Below, piece after piece: positions 1 through 6,163 of a stretch of DNA of 8,598 nucleotides (position 1 is its first letter; each line of letters begins with the position of its first letter). The stretch lies in assembly GCA_937880545.1 (NCBI GenBank), contig CALFKA010000174.1:1-8598 (forward strand), given 5' to 3'. The notes beneath the pieces are model-generated. The model worked only from the letters and a program-made list of their open reading frames with translations. It searched no databases and had not been told where the DNA came from. Position numbers and translations under genes: made by a program. Origin of the DNA: an uncultured Clostridia bacterium. Its GTDB lineage: Bacteria; Bacillota; Clostridia; Peptostreptococcales; Acidaminobacteraceae.

Positions 1-239
1 GCACAGCATGTCAAGGCCTGGGAAGTGCATAGAGAGTCTGACCCCTTGGTCACAATGGTCCAATGGAAGCCTTCTTCGGAACCCTGAAATCGGAGATGTT
101 CCACGGACAGAAATTTGAAAGCATGGATCATCTGATCCAGAAAATCCACACCTATATCAACTTCTATAACAACGACCGACTACAAAAAGGACTAGGATGC
201 TTAGCTCCGGCAGAGTACCGAAGCCAAGCATCCCAGTAA
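1..239 (+). pseudogene. IS3-family transposase (integrase core), C-terminal fragment, frameshifted
   Basis: Two pieces of one conserved block are read in different frames. From base 2 the frame gives HSMSRPGKCI, and from base 54 another frame gives NGPMEAFFGTLKSEM and continues to a TAA stop at 237-239 with the family's usual ending (YINFYNNDRLQKGL, then LAPAEYRSQ). Intact relatives read continuously through RPGKCIDNGPMEAFFG, so about 19 extra bases (roughly 34-52) appear to sit between the pieces. Without them the reading would be in frame. The glutamate in PMEAFFG is the last residue of the DDE triad, with the usual lysine seven residues later. Continuing in the first frame meets a stop at 116-118. 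The gene is therefore probably inactive, unless the extra bases are an assembly error. The N-terminal part is outside the window. Confidence 0.8.
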
Positions 240-285
240 CCAACGTTTTATGAATTCTCGAGTCTACTTTAGGTGACTCAGTTCA
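1..285 (+). mobile_element. 3' remnant of an IS3-family insertion sequence
   Basis: The first 239 bases encode the C-terminal end of an IS3-family DDE transposase. About 45 bases of non-coding sequence follow, resembling an IS right end: it contains GAGTC (260-264) and GACTC (275-279) in inverted orientation and ends in CAGTTCA at 279-285. IS3 elements normally end in CA, so 285 is my best guess for the boundary, though CA also occurs at 289-290. The left end lies outside the window, so the terminal inverted repeat and target duplication cannot be checked. The element points towards the 3' end of the arginase gene, about 50 bases away. The exact subgroup is uncertain. Confidence 0.7.
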
Positions 286-335
286 TTTCAGGGGGAGCCG
301 TTTCTTCTTTTGCTGCATTTTTTCTTCCGGTGAGA

Positions 336-1226
336 TCAGTAGACGACTTTCCCCAGTGTAGATAGGACCAGTTCCATTCCCCACCTGGCGGTAATGTTGT
401 GATCATCGAGGATCGGATTGACTTCTACCATATCTACAGCGAGAAGTTTGCCGGTCTCTGCGAGCATCTCCGCTGCGAGAAAGGCTTCCCGGAGTGTCAA
501 ACCACTGTGTACCTTCGTACCTGTGCCGGGAGCTGATTCGGGCGTGATGGAGTCCACGTCATAACTTAAATGAATTCCGGCTGTTCCATCGGTGGCGATG
601 GCAATGGCGCGTCGCATCACTTCCGGCATACCTAAGCGATCGATATCGTAGATGGAGAAGACATGAAGCCCGGAGGCTTTCATTTTCAAGATCTCTTTCG
701 GATCAAAATCTCTTCCCGCAATCTGTACGCATTTTTTCGGATCGGCAAAGACCGGCTCCTGTCCATAATCGACCATAACATTCGGACCGTGTCCACAGAC
801 GGCGGAAAATGACATCCCGTGCATATTTCCGCTTTCAGTGATCGTATCGTCATTCCAGTCACCATGGGCATCGATCCAGATGACACCGACGCTCCCAAAG
901 TGCTTCAACGTCGCTGAGACGCTTCCAGCTGCGAGGCTATGGTCTCCGCCGATCGCAATAGGAAATGCGCCACTTCTGTGTGATTCAAGAGTCTTCTCAT
1001 AAAGTTGTTTGCAGGTTTCGATGACCGACTCATAGTTTCGGAGTGTTTCGCTGGTTGCTCCGTTTAAAGGGGCGACAATGTCTCCCCGGTCATTGAGTTC
1101 ATAACCGAGACCGACGATTCCTTCCCGGATTCCGGCCAGACGCATAGCGGCAGGACCCAGGGCTGACCCTCGTTTGGAAGCTCCGCAGTCAATCTGCACT
1201 CCCGTGAGATCAATCTTTTTACGCAT
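336..1226 (-). CDS. rocF: Arginase (RocF type)
   Basis: Predicted to hydrolyse L-arginine to L-ornithine and urea in the cytoplasm, using a two-manganese centre. The protein has 296 residues, the usual length for bacterial arginases. All six expected metal ligands are visible: His96 in GGDHS, Asp119, His121 and Asp123 in DAHGD, and Asp223 and Asp225 in SYDVDS. Substrate-side motifs GNMHGM (134-139) and APGTGT (232-237) are present, as is the C-terminal EVNP motif. The ATG at 1226 is preceded by AAGGAG eight to nine bases upstream, and no competing start is seen. The gene has its own promoter and is separated from the phn operon by a probable terminator, so it is likely an independent unit. 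Trp124 follows the DAHGD motif where Ile, Val or Leu is commoner. Agmatinase or another ureohydrolase is the alternative, but the GNxHGM motif and the C-terminus favour arginase. Confidence 0.88.
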   Translation of the reverse strand: MRKKIDLTGVQIDCGASKRGSALGPAAMRLAGIREGIVGLGYELNDRGDIVAPLNGATSETLRNYESVIETCKQLYEKTLESHRSGAFPIAIGGDHSLAAGSVSATLKHFGSVGVIWIDAHGDWNDDTITESGNMHGMSFSAVCGHGPNVMVDYGQEPVFADPKKCVQIAGRDFDPKEILKMKASGLHVFSIYDIDRLGMPEVMRRAIAIATDGTAGIHLSYDVDSITPESAPGTGTKVHSGLTLREAFLAAEMLAETGKLLAVDMVEVNPILDDHNITARWGMELVLSTLGKVVY

Positions 1227-1275
1227 GCAATATTCTCCTTTTCAGCAGTTCTTAGATTGAAATGGTGTTTTATTA

Positions 1276-1284
1276 ATTATAGCA
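1276..1284 (-). promoter_or_regulatory. Extended -10 promoter for the arginase gene
   Basis: Read on the minus strand the bases are TGCTATAAT, a perfect TATAAT -10 box with the extended TGn element. The best-placed -35 hexamer (about 1299-1304, 17-base spacer) reads AGAATT and is poor, which suits an extended -10 promoter or one that needs an activator. Transcription would start near 1269, giving a leader of about 40 bases that contains the AAGGAG ribosome binding site. Confidence 0.7.
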
Positions 1285-1293
1285 AAGAAAGAC

Positions 1294-1337
1294 CTCAAAA
1301 TTCTCTCATCTCAAAATCATCATATTCTCGCCAAAAT
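1294..1337 (-). repeat. Direct repeats ATTTTGAG / ATTTTGAG / ATTTTGGC upstream of the arginase promoter
   Basis: On the minus strand ATTTTGAG occurs at 1301-1294 and 1317-1310, and a third partial copy, ATTTTGGC, at 1337-1330. The first copy overlaps the -35 position of the arginase promoter, and the others lie 16 and 36 bases further upstream. The third copy coincides with the U-rich tail of the phn terminator. They could be binding sites for a regulator of the arginase gene, but the region is AT-rich and chance is possible. They do not match the ArgR/AhrC box, which is a palindrome around TGAAT and ATTCA. Confidence 0.35.
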
Positions 1338-1354
1338 ACCTCTCTTTCGAGAGG
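1332..1354 (-). terminator. Probable intrinsic terminator of the phn operon
   Basis: On the minus strand CCTCTC, a GAAA loop and GAGAGG form a perfect six-base-pair hairpin (1354-1339) with a GNRA-type loop. The tail TATTTTGG follows directly. It begins about 20 bases after the stop codon of the last phn gene. The stem is short and the U-run is interrupted by one A, so efficiency may be modest. Confidence 0.6.
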
Positions 1355-1374
1355 CAATAGGGCTCCTATTCACT

Positions 1375-2241
1375 CTATACGATGCTTCGCTGTCGCAGGC
1401 GGTTGATCAGTACCTCTAATATGAATGCCGTCAGAAACACAAGGAATACACCAAAGCCCTGTGTCGCATAATCTCCTCCCCTGGAGGCGTTATTAATAGC
1501 TGTCCCAATGGTGCCGGGCACGCCGACCGCAGGGCCGATGACAACCGCAACCCCGAAATTGATCTCACTTCGGATAGCTAGCCAGCTGATAAGTCTGGTG
1601 GCAGACGAAGGAAGGACGGCGCCAAATACGATCTGAAGCCAATTAGCGCCTGTCGCCTTTAGTGCTTCAATGGTCGCTTCATCGACTTCTTCAAAAGACT
1701 CTGAAAAACTTTTGATAAAAAATGCCAGAGTATGAAAATACATACCGACAACCGCTGTCGTCGCGCTGAGACCGTAGCCGGCAACAAAGATTAACACCCA
1801 GATGATGGTAGGCACAGCCCGCATGAAAGCGGCCACACTTCTGATCATATGGGGCAAGAATCCTCGCGTGAGATTCCTTGCTGCAAGTAGAGCGACAAAG
1901 ATCCCGGTGATCATCCCAATGACAGTTGTTAAAAACCCGAGCGCAAATGTATTGATAAGCGCCTTGATCATATCAGTGCGCTGTCCCGTGGCGATGGTGT
2001 CCCATCGGAGAAATCCTTTCGCCATCTCCAGTAATTTTTCCGGCATGAAGTGATCCCACTTATACGTGATGCGAAAAAAGACAGTATAGACAGTGATGAT
2101 GGCAAAGCTCACCAGAAGTGTCACGACCATCCTGTCTGCTGCACTGCTCTCTCTGAGTTTTGCTCTCCCCAAGGAATCAAAATCGAGTTCTCTTCTTTTC
2201 TTCTTTATGAAGATGCTGGTTCTGATATTTACGTTTTCCAT
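1375..2241 (-). CDS. phnE: Phosphonate ABC transporter permease PhnE (second copy)
   Basis: A membrane-spanning subunit of the phosphonate importer, 288 residues. After a basic cytoplasmic N-terminus (about 1-37) hydrophobic segments lie near 38-57, 96-120, 130-156, 160-176, 228-248 and 262-280. The loop that contacts the ATPase (the EAA motif of binding-protein-dependent permeases) is at about 193-212, with EALKATGAN and a following Pro211. The gene ends the operon. Its ATG shares one base with the stop of the upstream permease (TAATG), and a moderate AAAGGA lies seven bases before the ATG, so translation is probably coupled. It clearly differs from the upstream permease and is likely its heterodimer partner. 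The exact substrate (phosphonate, phosphite or phosphate ester) cannot be read from the sequence. Confidence 0.88.
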   Translation of the reverse strand: MENVNIRTSIFIKKKRRELDFDSLGRAKLRESSAADRMVVTLLVSFAIITVYTVFFRITYKWDHFMPEKLLEMAKGFLRWDTIATGQRTDMIKALINTFALGFLTTVIGMITGIFVALLAARNLTRGFLPHMIRSVAAFMRAVPTIIWVLIFVAGYGLSATTAVVGMYFHTLAFFIKSFSESFEEVDEATIEALKATGANWLQIVFGAVLPSSATRLISWLAIRSEINFGVAVVIGPAVGVPGTIGTAINNASRGGDYATQGFGVFLVFLTAFILEVLINRLRQRSIV

Positions 2242-3056
2242 TACAGTATCCTTTTTCTGATATACATGGAGACTTGATCAAATAAGAGCACCATCACCAC
2301 GATACAGATGACAGCAGCTGCTAGTTCATCAAATCGACGGAAATTTTTATAGATGCCGATAAGATGCCCGATCCCACCACCAGCGAGGATTCCCACAATC
2401 GTTGCATCTCTAATATTGTTTTCAATCGAGTACAGCGCCCAGCTGATGGTAATCGGAAGTGTCTCGGGAAAAATACTCTGTGCGACAATCTGCCAGAAGT
2501 TTGCCCCGGTTGATTCCAAGGCTTCAATGCTGTCCGGATTCGTCTCGTCGATCATGTCGGCAAAGATGCGGGCGGTAAATCCGAATGACCCAAGCGTCAT
2601 GACCAGAAATGCCAGGAACTCGCCGAACCAGAAGGCCAACAACAGAATAATAGCCCATATGCTGGATGGAACGTTTCGTATAAATGTCGTGACAAATCGG
2701 ACCAGGATGCTCAGCACTTTGTTCTTTCCTGTGGTTCTGCTCATCGCAAGGGCTGTAAAGTAAGCCAGGAAGCTGCCGATCGTTCCCGAGGCCACCGCCA
2801 GCAGAAATGTCACCCAGATGGCATCGATCAATTTAAAGGATTCCTTGAACAAGGGCGGAAAATACAGCTTCACAAAACGCTGCATGGCCGGCTGGAACCG
2901 CTCAAAAATCAAAGGAAGCTCAAAGCCGATTAACTGCGCGCTCATCCAAGTCAGCATGATAAACACCAGTCCAAAAATCACACGCTTTGTCTGTTTGTCT
3001 GTGAAAAATCTTCCGGCGTTCTCTCGGTTTACTAGACGGCTATGCCAGAATTTCAT
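2241..3056 (-). CDS. phnE: Phosphonate ABC transporter permease PhnE (first copy)
   Basis: A membrane-spanning subunit of the PhnCDE importer, 271 residues, close to the usual PhnE length. Hydrophobic segments lie near 25-45, 78-105, 118-140, 143-160 and 244-262, with a weaker one around 218-235. The EAA coupling loop is at about 178-197 (EALESTGAN, then Pro197). The ATG at 3056 overlaps the end of phnC by 17 bases and is preceded by GGAG nine bases upstream, inside phnC. No later ATG keeps the first membrane segment intact, so this start is the reasonable one. It shares one base with the next permease. The two are presumably partners in one channel driven by PhnC, because only one ATPase and one binding protein of the importer type are present. 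Confidence 0.9.
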   Translation of the reverse strand: MKFWHSRLVNRENAGRFFTDKQTKRVIFGLVFIMLTWMSAQLIGFELPLIFERFQPAMQRFVKLYFPPLFKESFKLIDAIWVTFLLAVASGTIGSFLAYFTALAMSRTTGKNKVLSILVRFVTTFIRNVPSSIWAIILLLAFWFGEFLAFLVMTLGSFGFTARIFADMIDETNPDSIEALESTGANFWQIVAQSIFPETLPITISWALYSIENNIRDATIVGILAGGGIGHLIGIYKNFRRFDELAAAVICIVVMVLLFDQVSMYIRKRIL

Positions 3057-3810
3057 GGATCTTTGCTCCGTAAATGTTCTCGATACGCTTATCTGTCAGT
3101 TCTTCTTTGGGACCATCGAATACAATGTGACCGTCCTTCATCCCGATGATCCTGTCCGCATAAATTTTTGCCACATCCACCTGATGGAGGTTGACCAGAC
3201 ACGGAATCCCCATCTCTGCACTGATCCCTTTGAGATACTCCATGATCACTTTGGCTGCCTGTGGGTCGAGAGAGGCGATGGGCTCATCACAGAGAATGAG
3301 TTTGGGGTCCTGGATCAGCGCGCGGGCAATGCCCACACGCTGTTTCTGACCGCCTGATAGATTGGCACATCGGAAATAGACGCGCTCTTCCAAACCGAGC
3401 ATACCCAAGAGTTCCACCGCCCGCTCGATATCTTCTTTCTTGTAAAGAGAGAAGGCGCCGGCGAAGGTCGAGTAATACCCCATGCGCCCATGGAGAACAT
3501 TCTCCAGAGCGCTGAGGCGATAGACAAGATTGTAGTGCTGAAAGACCATGCCGATCTCCCGGCGAGTCTGCGCCAGTTCCTTCTTCCGAAGGGATGTGAT
3601 CTCTTTGCCGTCAAAGACCACACTGGAGCCCTCATCTGCTTCAATCATTCGATTGATGCATCTTAGCAAAGTGGACTTGCCGGCACCGCTCGGTCCAATG
3701 ACACAGACCATCTCTCCTTTTTTTAGGGCAAAGGATACCTCTTTCAGGGCGAGGGTCCCGCCTCCATAGGTTTTGGTTAGGTTCTTCGTCTGTAAAACCG
3801 TCTCCTGCAT
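3040..3810 (-). CDS. phnC: Phosphonate ABC transporter ATP-binding protein PhnC
   Basis: The cytoplasmic ATPase that powers phosphonate import. With the start at 3810 it has 256 residues. Visible elements are Walker A GPSGAGKST (39-47), Q-loop Gln91, signature LSGGQKQR (151-158), Walker B LILCDE (171-176) followed by PIASLDP, and switch His209 in NLHQVDVA, a typical PhnC pattern. An upstream in-frame ATG at 3846 would add 12 residues. I prefer 3810 because TAGGAG lies seven bases before it and the product then starts just before the first beta strand. That ribosome binding site reuses the phnD stop codon. The gene overlaps the next permease by 17 bases. Family assignment is secure, but the transported compound is inferred from context. 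Confidence 0.92.
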   Translation of the reverse strand: MQETVLQTKNLTKTYGGGTLALKEVSFALKKGEMVCVIGPSGAGKSTLLRCINRMIEADEGSSVVFDGKEITSLRKKELAQTRREIGMVFQHYNLVYRLSALENVLHGRMGYYSTFAGAFSLYKKEDIERAVELLGMLGLEERVYFRCANLSGGQKQRVGIARALIQDPKLILCDEPIASLDPQAAKVIMEYLKGISAEMGIPCLVNLHQVDVAKIYADRIIGMKDGHIVFDGPKEELTDKRIENIYGAKIHEILA

Positions 3811-3817
3811 AAAACCG

Positions 3818-3823
3818 CTCCTA
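3818..3823 (-). promoter_or_regulatory. Ribosome binding site of phnC fused to the phnD stop codon
   Basis: TAGGAG on the minus strand combines the TAG stop of phnD with the GGAG Shine-Dalgarno of phnC. The spacing to the ATG at 3810 is seven bases. It supports 3810 rather than the upstream in-frame ATG codons at 3834 and 3846, which lie inside phnD. Confidence 0.75.
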
Positions 3824-4843
3824 TTCGTCTGCATACATTTCCTCAAGGAAGCTGTAGAACTCAGGACCTACAGGGACAAAGCGCGTATCCATATTGATTT
3901 CCTCATCCCCTGCTTCTTCTGCATGCTCAAAGAGTTTTGTCGCAGCGTTATCGGGTGTCAGCTGAGCAAAGTGTGCAATCAATGCATCCACGTGTTCTTG
4001 TTTCATAAAGTCCTTATTCACCCACCACGGACCATTGGGGACGGTCTCCGAAGAAATGATATAGAATTCATCAAACTTATCTCCTGCAAACTGGCAGCAG
4101 AAGGCTCCTGCATAGACTTTCCCATTTAGGATCAGTTCAATATTCCCCGGGTGATTTCCGCCATATTGGATCTCCGAAAAGATGCCGCCTTCTGCTTCTG
4201 TCAATTCAAAAATCTGTGCTCTTTCAGTGATTTCTGCACGTCCTTCCGGTCCAAATATTTTAAAGAGTGACGTTGTGGGCACAAGACGGCCCGAAGTGCT
4301 GGTGGCACTGACAAAGGCAAAGCTCTTTCCTTTGAGAGAATAGAGTGCTTCTTCTGTCGACATGCCTTTGAAATCATCTGCATTGTCCTTGTGGGTGGCA
4401 ATGTAGGCGGGATAGCCTCCCTCTTCCAGGACACCTAGGGGAGCTGTCGTGAAGATGGGGACAACATTGGGGTTTTCCAGATGCGACTTGACATATGTCG
4501 CGCCTGATGGGGTTCCGATATGAGCGGTCCCGGTGAGAATCGACTCACTGACGACGGCATAGTCGTCTGCTGCTACATATTCCACCGTGACATTAAAGGG
4601 TTTAAGTGCAATATTCATTTCTTCGATCATGTCTGCAGCTGTCTGACCCATGATACCGGCGTCATTCGGAAGAGCAACGTATTTGTAGACGATCGCTTCT
4701 GCAGCAGGAGTTGCTTCAGAAGCGGGTGGCTGGGATGAAGCGGGAGGCGTCGTCTGAGCAGGCGCAGGGTTTTGGGCAGCGCACGAGACTCCGAGGAGAG
4801 TGATGGCCAGCAGTACTACCAGAAATTTCGTCAATTGTTTCAT
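3821..4843 (-). CDS. phnD: Phosphonate-binding lipoprotein PhnD
   Basis: The extracytoplasmic binding protein that delivers substrate to the PhnE permeases, 340 residues. The N-terminus has two lysines, a hydrophobic stretch (7-19) and a lipobox-like LGVSC with Cys21 as the likely lipidated residue. The residue three before the cysteine is Gly rather than the usual Leu, a mild departure. Residues 22-50 form a Pro/Ala/Thr/Ser-rich linker. The family signature STSG at 181-184 (phosphonate oxygen binding) is present, and YGGNHPGN (227-234) matches the region with the ligand-contacting His in PhnD proteins. The following segment reads KVYAGAFCCQ, with an unusual Cys-Cys at 249-250. The start at 4843 has AGGAG five bases upstream and lies 14 bases after phnL. 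Phosphite or another phosphorus ligand is possible, but the neighbours favour phosphonates. Confidence 0.9.
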   Translation of the reverse strand: MKQLTKFLVVLLAITLLGVSCAAQNPAPAQTTPPASSQPPASEATPAAEAIVYKYVALPNDAGIMGQTAADMIEEMNIALKPFNVTVEYVAADDYAVVSESILTGTAHIGTPSGATYVKSHLENPNVVPIFTTAPLGVLEEGGYPAYIATHKDNADDFKGMSTEEALYSLKGKSFAFVSATSTSGRLVPTTSLFKIFGPEGRAEITERAQIFELTEAEGGIFSEIQYGGNHPGNIELILNGKVYAGAFCCQFAGDKFDEFYIISSETVPNGPWWVNKDFMKQEHVDALIAHFAQLTPDNAATKLFEHAEEAGDEEINMDTRFVPVGPEFYSFLEEMYADE

Positions 4844-4857
4844 GTCAGCTCCTTTTT

Positions 4858-5553
4858 CTAAACATAAGATGATGTTTCCATGCGAAACTCTTTATCACAG
4901 AGTCCCTTCATGAATTCGAGATCGTGAAATATTCCGATCATCGTCGTGCCGTGATTCTTGAGTTGTTCGATGAGACTTCTCACGCGTCCTTTCGATTCTT
5001 GATCGAGTGAAGCCGTCGGTTCATCGAGAAGTAACAGTCTTGGTTTTTTAATCATGGCCGAAGCCACGTTTAAACGAAGTTTCTCCCCTCCTGAAAAAGT
5101 CATGGGATAATTGTCCCAGAGCTCTTTTTCAATCCCAAAATGCTCAAACATGCGAACAGCTTCCCGCTGCGCTTCATCTCTTGGGACACCCATCTCTAAC
5201 AGGGCTCTCTCCATGATTTCTCTGGCCGTGGTTCGAGGCATGACGCGCAGAAACTGCGAGACATATCCGATCTCATAGCTTCTGAGGTAGATAATTTGTC
5301 TGAGGTGTGCCTTGGTGAGATCTACCACCCCGTACGCCTTGGAATGATAGTAGATACGTCCTTCCTCAGGAAGATAGGTCCGATAGATGCTTTTTAAGAT
5401 CGTCGATTTTCCCGAACCGCTCTTGCCCGTGATGCCGATGAATTCTCCCTCTGAGACATGCAGAGAAATGTTCTTTGTAGCCTCAATGCGTTGCCTAAGA
5501 TGATGGATATAGAAGCTCTTGGAAAGGTTTTCAATTCTCAGGATGTCATGCAT
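4858..5553 (-). CDS. phnL: C-P lyase system ATP-binding protein PhnL
   Basis: An ABC-type ATPase of the C-P lyase machinery, not of the importer. In the known pathway PhnL is needed with PhnG, PhnH and PhnI to make the ribose-triphosphate phosphonate, and it docks with PhnK on the core complex. With the start at 5553 it has 231 residues, about the E. coli length. Visible elements are Walker A GKSGSGKST (43-51), Q-loop Gln100 in the typical VSQFLRVMPR segment, signature start FSGGE (153-157), Walker B LLLLDE (173-178) followed by PTASLD, and switch His210. After SGGE the sequence reads KLRLN where the family usually has QQRVN. Upstream in-frame ATGs at 5565 and 5628 exist, but GGAGG five bases before 5553 and the family length favour 5553. 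It overlaps the acyltransferase gene by eight bases. Confidence 0.92.
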   Translation of the reverse strand: MHDILRIENLSKSFYIHHLRQRIEATKNISLHVSEGEFIGITGKSGSGKSTILKSIYRTYLPEEGRIYYHSKAYGVVDLTKAHLRQIIYLRSYEIGYVSQFLRVMPRTTAREIMERALLEMGVPRDEAQREAVRMFEHFGIEKELWDNYPMTFSGGEKLRLNVASAMIKKPRLLLLDEPTASLDQESKGRVRSLIEQLKNHGTTMIGIFHDLEFMKGLCDKEFRMETSSYV

Positions 5554-6163
5554 AGTGTCCTCCATACTTTTCCAGAAAATCTTCCATATTTTCCCGGAAG
5601 TCATTGAGCCTTTCTTTAAGCACTTCATAGGGCCAGTCCCACCAGGAAAGCTTCAGGAGCTTTTCCCTGATCACTGCATCGAAGCGGTATCTCAGAAGCC
5701 TTGCAGGGTTTCCCACGACGATGGCATAATCCGGAACATCTTTTGTTACGACAGCACCGCTTCCAACGATCGCACCGTGACCGATACGGATGTCGGGCTT
5801 TATGATGCAGTTGTGACCAAGCCAAGTGTCATGGCCAATGGTGGTGATGCGCGACGCTCGTTCTTCAAAAAAGGCTGCATCGTCATCTCCCATCCCATAG
5901 AGCGCACTTCGATACGTAAAGTGGTGGAGCGTTGCGCGCTTCATCGGATGATCTGTGGCCCCGATGCGCACTCCCTGCGCGATATTGGAAAACTTCAGTA
6001 TGATCGTGTTTTGAAACACGCAGCGCTCCCCACAGTAGCTAAAATCACCAAGTGATGTATTCGACAGATAGGAGTCCCGACCAATTTCAACGTAGTCTCC
6101 CAGCGCCACATTTTCCATCCGGACATTTTCATGAATCAAACCTTCAGATGCTATGCGCTTCAT
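5546..6163 (-). CDS. Hexapeptide-repeat acyltransferase of the phosphonate operon
   Basis: A 205-residue left-handed beta-helix protein related to the xenobiotic/chloramphenicol acetyltransferase (Vat, CatB) type and, I believe, to the family annotated as phosphonate metabolism transferase with hexapeptide repeats. Isoleucine/valine-rich hexapeptide turns run through about 8-70 and 105-150. GATDHP (68-73) carries the likely catalytic His72. GNPAR (151-155) closes the helix, and a helical tail rich in Trp, Glu and Lys follows (161-203). Such enzymes are usually trimers that use acetyl-CoA. It is not homologous to PhnO, a GNAT enzyme, but might play a similar role in acetylating aminoalkylphosphonates. 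That is inference. The ATG overlaps the phnM stop as ATGA and has no strong ribosome binding site, so translation probably depends on phnM. The gene overlaps phnL by eight bases. Confidence 0.85.
   Translation of the reverse strand: MKRIASEGLIHENVRMENVALGDYVEIGRDSYLSNTSLGDFSYCGERCVFQNTIILKFSNIAQGVRIGATDHPMKRATLHHFTYRSALYGMGDDDAAFFEERASRITTIGHDTWLGHNCIIKPDIRIGHGAIVGSGAVVTKDVPDYAIVVGNPARLLRYRFDAVIREKLLKLSWWDWPYEVLKERLNDFRENMEDFLEKYGGHYA
5559..5563 (-). promoter_or_regulatory. Ribosome binding site deciding the phnL start
   Basis: GGAGG on the minus strand lies five bases before the ATG at 5553, inside the end of the acyltransferase gene. The ATG at 5565 overlaps this element and cannot use it. 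The site therefore selects the start that gives a 231-residue PhnL. Confidence 0.75.

Noticed and set aside
260..279. Possible hairpin GAGTC / GACTC after the transposase as a terminator
   Set aside because: It has a five-base-pair stem with a ten-base loop and no U-run. It fits better as part of the IS end.
2818..3357. Plus-strand open frame (179 codons) spanning the phnC/phnE1 junction
   Set aside because: It lies opposite two well-supported genes, and its product has no domain or membrane pattern I recognise.
5519..6055. Plus-strand open frame (178 codons) opposite the acyltransferase
   Set aside because: It mirrors the acyltransferase gene and shows no family signature.
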